The position numbers were made by a program, and so were the translations under genes. A DNA stretch of 64,000 nucleotides, taken from the NCBI RefSeq assembly GCF_014534685.1, contig NZ_JACVVX010000002.1, positions 496,001-560,000 of the forward strand, in the 5' to 3' direction. The stretch comes from Oryzicola mucosus (GTDB lineage Bacteria; Pseudomonadota; Alphaproteobacteria; Rhizobiales; Rhizobiaceae). Of this stretch, positions 46,523 through 55,405 are shown piece by piece. How positions within the stretch are numbered: position 1 is the stretch's first letter; every line of letters starts with the position of its first letter. Below the pieces are notes generated by a model that did no database searches, was not told the DNA's origin, and was given only the letters and a program-made list of their open reading frames with translations.

Positions 46523-46849
46523 ATGAACAGATTGCTTCCCCCTCTGCATGAAGGCCATGCGCCGATCTTTCTGCATCAGGCATTCGAGGATGCGCTGGAG
46601 GCCTTCGAGGCCTGGCATCCCGGTACATCGGAACCTCTGGTGGAGTTCGAGGAACGCCGCGTGCCGATAAGTTCCGTTTTCGGACGCATGCGCAGTTGCA
46701 CCGACACGCTGCCGCTGCGCATCGCCGACCATGTCGGCGCCCTGCTGGGTTCCGAAGCCGGGCCGCTGCTGGACAGCGGACAGGCAACCTATGCGGAAGC
46801 AGCCATATTGCTTCGCGCGATGGCCGTGGAGCGGCTTAGAAATTCGTGA
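46523..46849 (+). CDS. Hypothetical small protein (108 aa)
   Basis: A soluble 108-residue protein (MNRLLPPLHEGHAPIFLHQA start) with mixed helices and no signal or motif that I know. AGAGGAGAAA precedes the ATG with good spacing. Codon use resembles the neighbours, so it is probably expressed. Confidence 0.6.
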   Translation: MNRLLPPLHEGHAPIFLHQAFEDALEAFEAWHPGTSEPLVEFEERRVPISSVFGRMRSCTDTLPLRIADHVGALLGSEAGPLLDSGQATYAEAAILLRAMAVERLRNS

Positions 46850-46986
46850 TTTCACGAAACCTCTGGCGGAGGGACGACGTTCCCTCCGCTGGCCTCCGGA
46901 CAGCACATGGTTCCGCAGACTGCCGAAAAATAGCAATCGACAAAGTCTACCGAATTAGTAGTCTAGTGCTCATGATGGAGATCGAG

Positions 46987-47139
46987 ATGGCACAGACCCA
47001 ATTTATCTCAAGTCGCAGCGAGGATGTCGATCCGCGCCCGCTGACAAATCAGTCGGTTCCGGCGAAATCGTTGTTCGCCTACGCGGTTTTCAGCATTGCT
47101 TTTGCTTTCACCGCCGCCATGGTCTTCGGCGTTATATAG
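46987..47139 (+). CDS. Hypothetical single-span membrane protein (50 aa)
   Basis: Starts MAQTQFISSRSEDVDPRPLT and ends in a hydrophobic helix (LFAYAVFSIAFAFTAAMVFG). GGAG lies six bases before the ATG; two earlier in-frame ATG codons (46972 and 46975 area) lack one. A perfect 11-bp inverted repeat overlaps the stop codon. No family recognised. Confidence 0.5.
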   Translation: MAQTQFISSRSEDVDPRPLTNQSVPAKSLFAYAVFSIAFAFTAAMVFGVI

Positions 47140-47151
47140 GCGCCGAAGACC
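47121..47151 (+). terminator. Inverted repeat over the end of the 50-aa gene
   Basis: GGTCTTCGGCG-ttatatagg-CGCCGAAGACC is a perfect 11-bp hairpin with a 9-base loop that includes the stop codon. The following bases are only moderately T-rich, so its strength as a terminator is uncertain. Confidence 0.5.
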
Positions 47152-47179
47152 ACCATTCTTTATTTGATGAAAGATAATT

Positions 47180-47215
47180 CCAGCAATCGTCTGGCCTAAT
47201 CCAGACGGTTGCTGG
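47180..47215. terminator. Hairpin between the convergent small gene and the sulfate operon
   Basis: CCAGCAATCGTCTGG (47180-47194), a 6-base loop, then CCAGACGGTTGCTGG (47201-47215): a 15-bp stem with one T-G wobble. It lies between convergent genes. No T tract follows on either strand, so factor-dependent or stabilising roles are possible. Confidence 0.5.
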
Positions 47216-47240
47216 TCAAGTAAGGCAGGATTTTGCTTGG

Positions 47241-48263
47241 TCAGGCGCTGGCGAACAGCCGCGCTCTCTCGATTGTCACCACACCACGCTGCTGAGCTGT
47301 GACGACCGTTTCCGGCGCCACATCCAATTCGACCGCTTCGCCGGATTCGGTGACAGCAAGGATTCGCCGGCCGGATGGCTTGTCGATCACGCGGGCGACG
47401 GTCGCGGAGATCCCTTCACCTTCATTCGCCCAGTCCAGATCGGCCGGCCGCAGGAATACATCGACAGCGCCATCGGGAAAGCCGGGCGCCTCGATCCTGG
47501 CATTGCCAATGGCAGCGACGCCGGAGGTGACCATGGCCTTAAGTTTGTTGGTGTCGCCCAAAAACTTCATGACGAAGGCCGACGAGGGCTGGCGGCAGAC
47601 CTCTTCGGGCGTGCCTTCCTGCACGATCTGGCCGTCATTGAGGATCACGACGCGATCGGCGAGGTCGAGCGCCTCTTCCTGGTCATGCGTGACGAACAAG
47701 GTGGTGATGCCAAGCTCCTGATGGATTTCGCGCAGCCAGCGGCGCAGATCGCGCCGTACGTTGGTATCGAGTGCGCCGAAAGGCTCGTCGAGAAGCAGCA
47801 CCTTGGGATCGACTGCAAGCGCCCTGGCAAGCGCCACGCGCTGCCTTTGACCGCCTGAAATCTGCGCGGGAAAGCGGCTGCCAAGGCCGTCGAGTTTCAC
47901 CAGCCTCAGAAGATCGGCGACCCGTGCGTCGATCTGCGCCTTGCTGCGCTTTTGCTTCGACACCTTCATCCCAAAGGCGATGTTCTCGTCCACCGTCATA
48001 TGCGGAAACAGCGCGTAATGCTGAAAGACGAAGCCGACGCCGCGGTCGCGTACCGGAATATCGGTGGCATCGACACTGCCGAAATGGATCGAGCCGCCGT
48101 CGGCATATTCGAGCCCGGCGACCATGCGCAGAATGGTTGTTTTGCCGGAGCCTGACGGCCCTAGCAGCGCCACCAGTTCGCCGCTCTCGACCTCCAGCGA
48201 CACGCCGCGCACGGCGCGAAAGCTGTCGAAGGATTTTTCCACGGAATCGAGGCGGATTTTCAT
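47241..48263 (-). CDS. cysA: Sulfate/thiosulfate ABC transporter ATP-binding protein
   Basis: A 340-residue ABC ATPase of the CysA type: Walker A GPSGSGKTT (residues 35-43), the signature SGGQRQRVALARAL, Walker B VLLLDEPFGALD and the H-loop THDQEEA, followed by a C-terminal TOBE-like regulatory region. It powers sulfate uptake with CysT and CysW. Its ATG overlaps the cysW stop (ATGA). It is last in the operon. Confidence 0.95.
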   Translation of the reverse strand: MKIRLDSVEKSFDSFRAVRGVSLEVESGELVALLGPSGSGKTTILRMVAGLEYADGGSIHFGSVDATDIPVRDRGVGFVFQHYALFPHMTVDENIAFGMKVSKQKRSKAQIDARVADLLRLVKLDGLGSRFPAQISGGQRQRVALARALAVDPKVLLLDEPFGALDTNVRRDLRRWLREIHQELGITTLFVTHDQEEALDLADRVVILNDGQIVQEGTPEEVCRQPSSAFVMKFLGDTNKLKAMVTSGVAAIGNARIEAPGFPDGAVDVFLRPADLDWANEGEGISATVARVIDKPSGRRILAVTESGEAVELDVAPETVVTAQQRGVVTIERARLFASA

Positions 48264-49150
48264 TTGGCATTCTCCGTAAGCACGGCGACGGGGGCGGCAA
48301 GGGCAGGGCGGCGGCCTGCGCCGCGCCGTTCAAGCGCGACCTTGGCTGCCAGCGTGACGACCGCCAGCAGCGCCAGGATGGACGCGGCGGCAAAGGATCC
48401 CGCGGTCTGGTAGTCGTGGTAGAGCAGTTCGATATGCAGCGGCAGCGTGTTGGTCTGGCCGCGTATGTTGCCCGAGACAACGGAAACGGCTCCGAACTCG
48501 CCCATGACGCGCGCGTTGCACAGTACGACGCCGTAGAGCATCGCCCAGCGGATGTTGGGCAGCGTGACGGAGAAGAAGGTGCGCCAGCCCGAAGCGCCGA
48601 GCGAGGTGGCTGCTTCCTCCAGGTCGCGGCCTTGCGCCTGCATCAGCGGGATCAGTTCACGCGCGACGAATGGTGCGGTCACGAACATGGAGGCCAGCAC
48701 GATGCCGGGCAGGGCAAACAGAATCTTGATGTCGGCGTCGGCCAGCATTTCGCCGAACAGGCCTTGCAGGCCGTAGACGAAGAGATAGGCGACACCAGCG
48801 ACGATAGGCGAGATCGAGAAGGGGATTTCGATCACCACCAACAGCAGGCGGCGTCCGGGAAAGTCGAATTTGGTGATCGCCCACGCGGCGGCGACACCGA
48901 AGGCCGTGTTGATCGGCACGGCGATCAGGGCCGTCACCACCGTCAGCATGATGGCATGCACCGTATCGGGATGCGCAATCGTAGCCGCATATAGCTGCCA
49001 GCCCTGGCTGAAGGCGTGGAAGCCGATGACGGCCAGGGGTGCGACGATGAACAGGGCCGTCACGACCAGCACGACGGCGATCAGGATGGTGCGGAACAGC
49101 GGGTTGTCGCCGACGCGCGGCGGGCGCTTGATTTTGGCTGTGGCGGACAT
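48260..49150 (-). CDS. cysW: Sulfate ABC transporter permease CysW
   Basis: A 296-residue permease with six membrane helices and the EAA loop (EEAATSLGASGWRTFFSVTLP). The short N-terminal tail KIKRPPRVGD is typical. ATG at 49150 overlaps the cysT stop (TGATG). Confidence 0.93.
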   Translation of the reverse strand: MSATAKIKRPPRVGDNPLFRTILIAVVLVVTALFIVAPLAVIGFHAFSQGWQLYAATIAHPDTVHAIMLTVVTALIAVPINTAFGVAAAWAITKFDFPGRRLLLVVIEIPFSISPIVAGVAYLFVYGLQGLFGEMLADADIKILFALPGIVLASMFVTAPFVARELIPLMQAQGRDLEEAATSLGASGWRTFFSVTLPNIRWAMLYGVVLCNARVMGEFGAVSVVSGNIRGQTNTLPLHIELLYHDYQTAGSFAAASILALLAVVTLAAKVALERRGAGRRPALAAPVAVLTENAK

Positions 49151-49974
49151 CAATTCTTCACCGTGTAGCGCAGTGCGCGCGCCTGCAGCAGGTTGGTGAC
49201 GGCCAGCATGACGAAGGCCGTGATGAGCAGCACCGAGGCAATGGCCGCGGCCGCCTGGTAGTCGTATTCCTCAAGTCGGATGAAGGCGAGCAGCGACGTG
49301 ATCTCGGTTTCATGGGGCTGGTTTCCGGCAATGAAGATGATGGCGCCGAACTCGCCGAGGCAGCGGGCGAAGGACAGCGACACCCCAGCGAGAATGGCCG
49401 GCGTCAACAGCGGCAGGATCACGCGGCGGAAAATGCTGGCGTCCGAGCCGCCAAGCGATTGCGCCGCCTCCTCCAATGCGGGGTCGAGGTCTTCCAGCAC
49501 CGGCTGCACGGTTCGGACGATGAAGGGAATGCTGGTGAAGGCCATGGCCACCATGATGCCCAGCGGCGTGTAGGCGACCTTGATGCCGAAATTGCTCAGG
49601 AACGAGCCGAACCAGCCATTATGCGCGAACAGCGTGGTCAAAGCGATGCCGGCAACTGCGGTGGGTAGCGCGAAGGGCAAATCCACCAGCGCGTCGATCA
49701 GGCGGCGTCCGGGAAAGCGGTAGCGTACCAGAACCCAGGCCAGCGCCAGGCCGAAGACGAGGTTGAACAGCGTCGCGCCAAGCGCCGAAAGCACTGTCAC
49801 CCGGTAGGAGGCGACCGCGCGCGGCGACGACACGATCGCCCAATAGTCTGCGAAGCCCAGGCTCGCGGCCTTGAACACCAGCGCGCCGAGCGGCAGTGCG
49901 ACGATGATCGAGACATAGACCAGCGTGATGCCAAGCGCGAGCGGCAGACCGGGAAGGACGCGACGGCGGGTCAT
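49150..49974 (-). CDS. cysT: Sulfate ABC transporter permease CysT
   Basis: A 274-residue inner-membrane permease with six helices and the EAA loop EEAAQSLGGSDASIFRRVIL. It pairs with CysW and CysA. It is separated from the binding-protein gene by a 314-base gap that holds a palindromic repeat. Confidence 0.93.
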   Translation of the reverse strand: MTRRRVLPGLPLALGITLVYVSIIVALPLGALVFKAASLGFADYWAIVSSPRAVASYRVTVLSALGATLFNLVFGLALAWVLVRYRFPGRRLIDALVDLPFALPTAVAGIALTTLFAHNGWFGSFLSNFGIKVAYTPLGIMVAMAFTSIPFIVRTVQPVLEDLDPALEEAAQSLGGSDASIFRRVILPLLTPAILAGVSLSFARCLGEFGAIIFIAGNQPHETEITSLLAFIRLEEYDYQAAAAIASVLLITAFVMLAVTNLLQARALRYTVKN

Positions 49975-50020
49975 ACGGGTGTCTTCGCAGTTGCTGGATG
50001 GACAAACGCTGCGGTTAGCG

Positions 50021-50206
50021 CTCTACGGCGCCCCCCTCTGTCCTGCCGGACATCTCCCCCGCATGGGGGGAGATCGCGTTGTGGGGTCGGATTTCGCCAA
50101 TCGCCAACGTTGGAAATGAGGCGTGGTTCAAGAAACTGCCAATCTCCCCCCATGCGGCGGAGATGTCCGGCAGGACAGAGGGGGGCAACATGGAGCGGCA
50201 ACGCTG
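50021..50206. repeat. Palindromic intergenic element, family 1, copy A
   Basis: The outer arms pair over about 28 bp (50030-50057 with 50159-50186; core CTGTCCTGCCGGACATCTCC), and two inner hairpins of the type ATCTCCCCC-gcat-GGGGGGAGAT lie between them. It sits between the binding-protein gene and cysT within one transcript. Copies B (59186) and C (62866) share the same core, so this is a dispersed family. The remainder of the 49975-50288 gap shows nothing else. Confidence 0.88.
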
Positions 50207-50288
50207 ATTGCACAGCTTTTTCCTGATTCACAGAACAAACCGGCAGGCTTTAAGCCTGCCGGTCATCAACCCGAAAAGGGCGGTAAGA

Positions 50289-51275
50289 TCAACGCTTGCC
50301 GTAGATTTGGTCGAGCAGCGCGCCTTCGGCGAAGTGCTCCTTCTGCACCGCGTCCCAGCCGCCGAACACGTCTTCCACGGTCACGAGACGGACATTGGGG
50401 AAGTTGTCCTTGAATTCGCCTGCGACGGCTTCATCATGCACACGGTTGCCGTTTTCAGCCGCGATCTTCTGGCCTTCCGAGGTGTAGAGGAAGTCGAGAT
50501 AGCTCTTGGCAAGCTCGCGCGAGCCGCGCTTGTCGACCACCTTGTCAACGACGGCGACGGGAAATTCCGCGAGCAGGCTGACCGACGGGACGACCGCGTC
50601 GAATTTGTCTGCGCCGAACTCCTTGCGGATGCCGGTGGTCTCGGATTCGAAGGTGATCAGCACGTCGCCGATTTCGCGCTCCACGAAGGTGGTGGTTGCC
50701 GCGCGGCCACCTGTGTCGAACACCGGCACATTGTCGAACAGCTTGGTGACGAATTCCTTCACCTTGGCATCGTCGTTGTTGAAGGCTTCCTTGGCGTAGG
50801 CGATGGCTGCCAGATAGGTGTAGCGTGCGTTCCCCGAGGTCTTGGGGTTCGGGAATACGAGCTTCACATCGTCACGGACGAGATCGCTCCAGTCCTTGAT
50901 ATTCTTGGGATTGCCAGCGCGCACCAGGAAGGACGGCAGCGAGTAGAAGGGCGACGCCTTGTTGGGGAAATTGTTCTGCCAGTCGTCGGAAACGAAGCCG
51001 TTCTTCGCCAGGAAGGAAATGTCGGTAACCTGGTTGAAGGTCACGACGTCGGCTTCCAGCCCTTCGACGATTGCGCGGGCCTGCTTGGACGTGCCGGCAT
51101 GCGACTGGTCGATGGTTACGCCCGGATGCGCCTTGACGAAGGCGGCGTTCACCTGGACGAACAACTCGCGCGCCACGTCATAGGACGCGTTGAGAAGCTT
51201 GTCGGCGGCCTGCGCCTGTAGCGGCGCGGCGAGAATGGCGGCGAGGGCGGCCCCGACCAGAAGCAGGCGTTTCAT
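50289..51275 (-). CDS. Sulfate ABC transporter substrate-binding protein
   Basis: A 328-residue periplasmic protein with a signal peptide (cleavage after AQA, near residue 23). It has the family features LLNASYDVARELFVQVNAAF, QSHAGTSKQARAIVEGL (sulfate-binding loop) and FPNPKTSGNARYTYLA. It is first in the operon ahead of cysT-cysW-cysA. Sbp and CysP are similar, so I leave the symbol open. Confidence 0.93.
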   Translation of the reverse strand: MKRLLLVGAALAAILAAPLQAQAADKLLNASYDVARELFVQVNAAFVKAHPGVTIDQSHAGTSKQARAIVEGLEADVVTFNQVTDISFLAKNGFVSDDWQNNFPNKASPFYSLPSFLVRAGNPKNIKDWSDLVRDDVKLVFPNPKTSGNARYTYLAAIAYAKEAFNNDDAKVKEFVTKLFDNVPVFDTGGRAATTTFVEREIGDVLITFESETTGIRKEFGADKFDAVVPSVSLLAEFPVAVVDKVVDKRGSRELAKSYLDFLYTSEGQKIAAENGNRVHDEAVAGEFKDNFPNVRLVTVEDVFGGWDAVQKEHFAEGALLDQIYGKR

Positions 51276-51365
51276 AAGTTATCCTCGAAAAAGCGAATTG
51301 CTGTAGTCGCAACAATAAGGGTCGCTCTGCGATTTCGGTAGGCAGAGGAAGGCTGCGGAAGCGAT

Positions 51366-51415
51366 TAGAATAAAATTCTACTCCAATTTAGCGTTGCTAA
51401 CTGGAATAATATTCT
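51366..51415. promoter_or_regulatory. Paired AT-rich palindromes upstream of the sulfate operon
   Basis: TAGAATAAAATTCTA (51366-51380) and GAATAATATTC (51404-51414) share the core GAATAAnATTCT and lie 36 bases apart, about 3.4 helical turns, starting 91 bases before the binding-protein ATG. The position fits an activator site such as a CysB-type LysR regulator (inference; the consensus in this group is not known to me). Confidence 0.5.
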
Positions 51416-51454
51416 TGATCACATCGAAATCGCTTTCAAGGAAGCGGTGTCTGG

Positions 51455-52465
51455 CTATTTGTCCGAAACACCCGCTTCGGCAAAACTGGCCATCCGAGAA
51501 TGACATTCCAATGCCGAGCGAACGATGTTGATCGCCAGACAGGCGCCGGACCCTTCGCCCAGTCGCATGCCAAGATCGAGCAGCGGCGCCAGGGACAACT
51601 CATCCAGCAACCGGCGATGCCCGGCTTCCGCCGAGACATGTGCCGCAAGCGTGTGATCCAGTCCGCCGCGATACAGGCGCGCGAGAGGTGCGGCGGCCGC
51701 CGTGCAGACGAAACCGTCGAGCAGCACCGGGATGCCGTGCTTCCGGGCTGCCAGAACCGCGCCCAAGATGGCAGCCAGTTCGCGGCCGCCGAGGGAGGCG
51801 GCGATGGCCAGTGGATCGGACAATTTTTCCGCGTGGCGCTGCAGGCCGGCATCAATGGCGGCTGCTTTGCGGCTCAGGCCGGCGTCGTCGACGCCGGTGC
51901 CACGTCCGGCCCAATCGCGGCCGCTGCCGCCAAACAGTGCCGCGGCGATTGCCGCGGCGGGCGTGGTGTTGCCGATGCCCATCTCGCCGAAGCCGATCAG
52001 GTCTGTGCCGGGCTTGACTGCGTCATAGCCGGTCGAGACGGCGGCGAGGAAATCGGCCTCGTCCATTGCCGCTTCTTGGGTGAAGTCGGCGGTGGGGCGG
52101 TCGAGATCGAGCGCGATGACGTCGAGTTCGGCGCCCGCCGCGCGCGCCAGCTGGTTGATGGCAGCACCCCCATGCGCAAAATTGGCGACCATCTGAACCG
52201 TCACCTCAGAGGGGAAGGCGGAGACGCCTTGCGCGGTGACGCCGTGGTTGCCGGCAAAGACGATGATGTTGACCTTGTCCAGCTTCGGCATGTCGCGCCC
52301 CTGCCAGCGCGCCAGCCATGCGGCGATGGTTTCCAGCCGTCCTAGGCTGCCCTGCGGCTTGGTCAGCGTGTCCTGGCGCTGTGCCACGGCCTCGGCCGCG
52401 CTGTCGCTGCCGGCGGGCAGGTCGGTGCAGGCGGAACGCAATTCGTCGAGCGTTTTGAAGGCCAT
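51455..52465 (-). CDS. cobT: Nicotinate-nucleotide-dimethylbenzimidazole phosphoribosyltransferase
   Basis: A 336-residue enzyme that makes alpha-ribazole phosphate for the lower loop of B12. Family features: NIIVFAGNHGVTAQGVSAFP, GEMGIGNTTPAAAI (phosphate-binding) and the catalytic-Glu motif GMRLGEGSGACLA near the end. It lies downstream of cobS with a 24-base gap. Confidence 0.95.
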   Translation of the reverse strand: MAFKTLDELRSACTDLPAGSDSAAEAVAQRQDTLTKPQGSLGRLETIAAWLARWQGRDMPKLDKVNIIVFAGNHGVTAQGVSAFPSEVTVQMVANFAHGGAAINQLARAAGAELDVIALDLDRPTADFTQEAAMDEADFLAAVSTGYDAVKPGTDLIGFGEMGIGNTTPAAAIAAALFGGSGRDWAGRGTGVDDAGLSRKAAAIDAGLQRHAEKLSDPLAIAASLGGRELAAILGAVLAARKHGIPVLLDGFVCTAAAAPLARLYRGGLDHTLAAHVSAEAGHRRLLDELSLAPLLDLGMRLGEGSGACLAINIVRSALECHSRMASFAEAGVSDK

Positions 52466-52489
52466 GGCGCGAAAAACTCCGAAACAGAA

Positions 52490-53257
52490 TCAGGTCAGGA
52501 TTGCGGATGCGATGAGCAGAAGCGTGATTTCGGCGATCTGCTGCCATGCGCCGATCGTGTCACCGGTCAGGCCGCCGATCTGGGCGATGCAGAGACGTCT
52601 GAAGGCGAAGAAGAGAACGCCGAGAACAAGAACCGAGACCAGCAGGCCCTCGGCTCCAAGCAGAAGCAGGGCGGCGAGGCCGATTGCCGCGGCAATTGCC
52701 GCCGTGGCGTCCGAAACGCTCCCGACCGTCACCGAAAGTCCTTCGTTGCGGGCCTGCGGCAGCGCGACCATGAACAAAGGCATGGCAGCGCGCGAAGCGA
52801 TATGGGCGGCGAGCAGCGCCAGCAAAACCGAGCCGGGGGCGGCGATTGCAGCGAGCGCGCTCCAGCGCAGCAGCACGGTGAGAAGCAGGGCCGCGGCGCC
52901 ATAGGTGCCGACGCGGCTGTCGTGCATGATCTCGAGTTTGTGATCCTTGGTCCGGCCGCCGCCAAATCCGTCAGCGGTGTCGGACAGGCCGTCTTCATGC
53001 AGGCAGCCGGTGGCCAGCATGCCTGCGGCAAGCGCCAGGGCGGCCGCGGGGCCGGCACCCAGCCCCAGCCACCAGGCAAATCCGTAGAAACCACCCGCTA
53101 TGAGGGCCACGACCAGCCCGACGATGGGTGCCGACCAGATGGCGTCGCCCAATGTCCGGTCCCTGACCACGAAATGCGGCAGCGGCAGGCGGCTGAAGAA
53201 GACCATGCCGATGGCGATGTCGCCGGTGATCGTCTTGAGACCCGCCATGGCGCTCAT
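52490..53257 (-). CDS. cobS: Cobalamin synthase (adenosylcobinamide-GDP ribazoletransferase)
   Basis: A 255-residue membrane protein (seven to eight helices) that joins GDP-cobinamide with alpha-ribazole. The Asp-rich motif CLHEDGLSDTADGFGGG (about residues 85-101) binds Mg2+ and substrate. Called cobV in Pseudomonas denitrificans nomenclature. Its ATG overlaps the cobB stop (ATGA). Confidence 0.94.
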   Translation of the reverse strand: MSAMAGLKTITGDIAIGMVFFSRLPLPHFVVRDRTLGDAIWSAPIVGLVVALIAGGFYGFAWWLGLGAGPAAALALAAGMLATGCLHEDGLSDTADGFGGGRTKDHKLEIMHDSRVGTYGAAALLLTVLLRWSALAAIAAPGSVLLALLAAHIASRAAMPLFMVALPQARNEGLSVTVGSVSDATAAIAAAIGLAALLLLGAEGLLVSVLVLGVLFFAFRRLCIAQIGGLTGDTIGAWQQIAEITLLLIASAILT

Positions 53258-54567
53258 GCCCTCGCAATGGCGTGGAAGAAGGTGCCGCCGACCAGCCCGC
53301 GCCGACCGCCGAACGTGCCGAGCGGTTTGCCCTGTCCGTCGGCGATGTCGCCAAGGGGCTCGTCCTGACCAGCGGCCGTCACGCGGGCATAATGGAATTC
53401 ATGCCCGCGGATCGTCTCGCCGGCCTTGCCGATGGCGCAGTCCGCGCCAAGCGTGGCCTGGCGGTAGCCGAGGTTCATCTTGCGCTGAGCGAAGCTGGTG
53501 GCATGGCCCAACAGACCGAGCATGGCATGGGTGTGGCCTTCGGCGTCCTCGATGCCTTCGCCGAGTACCATGAAGCCGCCGCACTCGCCATGGACCGGCT
53601 TCCGCGCCGCGAAGGCGCGCGTGCCGTTGAGGAAGCGGGCATTGCCGGCAAGCCGACCGGCATGCAGTTCGGGATAGCCGCCGGGCAGCCAGCAGACGTC
53701 GCAATCGCTTGCCGGGGCTTCGTCGGCCAGCGGCGAAAACGGTACGAGTTCCGCCCCCGCCGCATGCCATTGGGCGCTGATGTGTGGATAGAGGAAGGTG
53801 AAGGCCGCATCCTGCGCCAGCGCTATGCGCTGCCCCGGCGGCGGCAGGGCGATGGCCGGTTGCCCTGCCTGTGGCTCAATCGGCATTGTCAGCGCCAGGA
53901 TGGCATCGATGTCGAGCGAGGCTTCGGCCATGTCGGCCAATCGGTCGAGATGGGCCTGCAGGTCGCCATGCTCCTCTGCCTGGACGAGGCCGAGATGGCG
54001 CTCCGGCAGGCTGAGGGTGGGATCCCGCAAGATGCCGCCGACGACGGGCAGGCCGATGGCTTCGATGGCGTTGCTGGCGAGCGTCCGGTGACGTTCGCTG
54101 CCCAGCCGGTTGAGAACAACGCCGGCAATGCGAACGGCGGGGTCGTAGGTGGCAAAGCCCTTGGCGACGGCCGCTGCCGTCTGCGACTGGCCCGACACGT
54201 CGAGCACCAGCAGCACCGGCAGGCCGTAGAGCCGGGCGAGATCGGCTGCGGCGCCCGAACGGCCTGCGGGCGCCGGAATGCCGTCGAAAAGACCCATCGC
54301 GCTTTCGAGGATGACGATGTCGGTGTCGCGGGCGGCATTGGCGGCCAGCGCGTTCAGCAAGGCGGGCGGCATCGCCCAACTGTCGAGATTGGTGCCGGGC
54401 AGGCCGGTTGCGGCGGCGTGAAAGCCGGGATCGATATAGTCGGGGCCGGATTTCGCGCCGCGTACCTTAAGTCCCCGCCGCGCCAGCGCGCGCAACAGGC
54501 CGATGGTGACGCTGGTCTTGCCCGAGCCCGAACGCGGTGCGCCGATGATCAGCCCGCGCGCCGTCAT
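53254..54567 (-). CDS. cobB: Hydrogenobyrinic/cobyrinic acid a,c-diamide synthase
   Basis: A 437-residue enzyme that amidates side chains a and c. P-loop APRSGSGKTS (residues 10-19), DYIDPGFH near residue 45 and a class I glutaminase domain with the nucleophile Cys in HGECGGFMVLGEGIED (about residue 331). Called CbiA in the anaerobic pathway. Its ATG overlaps cobA (ATGA). Confidence 0.94.
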   Translation of the reverse strand: MTARGLIIGAPRSGSGKTSVTIGLLRALARRGLKVRGAKSGPDYIDPGFHAAATGLPGTNLDSWAMPPALLNALAANAARDTDIVILESAMGLFDGIPAPAGRSGAAADLARLYGLPVLLVLDVSGQSQTAAAVAKGFATYDPAVRIAGVVLNRLGSERHRTLASNAIEAIGLPVVGGILRDPTLSLPERHLGLVQAEEHGDLQAHLDRLADMAEASLDIDAILALTMPIEPQAGQPAIALPPPGQRIALAQDAAFTFLYPHISAQWHAAGAELVPFSPLADEAPASDCDVCWLPGGYPELHAGRLAGNARFLNGTRAFAARKPVHGECGGFMVLGEGIEDAEGHTHAMLGLLGHATSFAQRKMNLGYRQATLGADCAIGKAGETIRGHEFHYARVTAAGQDEPLGDIADGQGKPLGTFGGRRGLVGGTFFHAIARA

Positions 54568-55352
54568 GGCCGGCCCATCAGTTCGGAGCGCATCGAGACG
54601 ATGTGGCCGACCACCACCAGCGAGGGCGATGCCATGCCTTCGGCCTTGGCGCGTTCGGCGATGTCGCCCAGCGTGCCGATCAGCACGCGCTCGGCAGGCG
54701 TGGTCGCGCTTTCGACGATGGCCACCGGCGTGTCGGCGGCAAGGCCACCGGCCGCGAGACGGCGGGCAATGGATGGCAGAGTGGCGAGGCCCATATAAAC
54801 GACCAGCGGCTGACCGGTGCGGGCGAGCGCTGCCCAGTCGAGATCGTCGTCATCAAGGTCGGCTGCATGGCCTGTGGCTAAGGTGATCGCTTTGTTGATG
54901 CCGCGCATGGTGGTGGGGATGCCAACTGCCGCCAGCGCACCAAAGGCGGCGGTGATGCCGGGCAGGACGCGGAAGGGGATGTTCTCGCGCACCAAAGCCA
55001 GCGCTTCCTCGCCGCCACGCCCGAAAATATAGGGGTCGCCGCCCTTGAGCCGCACCACCTTGCGGCCTTGGCGGGCCAACTTCACCAGAAGCGCTGTGAT
55101 ATCATCCTGCTTCATCGACGGCTTACCGCCACGCTTGCCGGCGAAAAACAGCTCGGCCTTGTCGGCTACAGCCACGATGTCGGGCGACACCAGCGCATCG
55201 TAGACCAGCGCGTCGGCCTGATCGAGCGCGGAGAGCACATCGAGCGTCAGGCAGCCGGGATCGCCGGGACCGGCGCCGGCCAGCCAGACATGGCCGGCTT
55301 CGAGCGCGGTTTCCTTCAGCTTCAGACGGGCGAGGGCATTTTCAACTGTCAT
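54564..55352 (-). CDS. cobA: Uroporphyrinogen-III C-methyltransferase
   Basis: A 262-residue SAM-dependent methylase making precorrin-2, the branch point to corrins. Features: HVWLAGAGPGDPGCLTLDVL, VVRLKGGDPYIFGRGGEEA and GITAAFGALAAVGIPTT. It lacks the CysG fusion. It heads the operon cobA-cobB-cobS-cobT and is divergent from cbiD. Confidence 0.95.
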   Translation of the reverse strand: MTVENALARLKLKETALEAGHVWLAGAGPGDPGCLTLDVLSALDQADALVYDALVSPDIVAVADKAELFFAGKRGGKPSMKQDDITALLVKLARQGRKVVRLKGGDPYIFGRGGEEALALVRENIPFRVLPGITAAFGALAAVGIPTTMRGINKAITLATGHAADLDDDDLDWAALARTGQPLVVYMGLATLPSIARRLAAGGLAADTPVAIVESATTPAERVLIGTLGDIAERAKAEGMASPSLVVVGHIVSMRSELMGRP

Positions 55353-55405
55353 GAAACCCGCTTTCGCCGATGACGAGGGCGTTCGGCAAGCCTATAGATC
55401 GGCTC

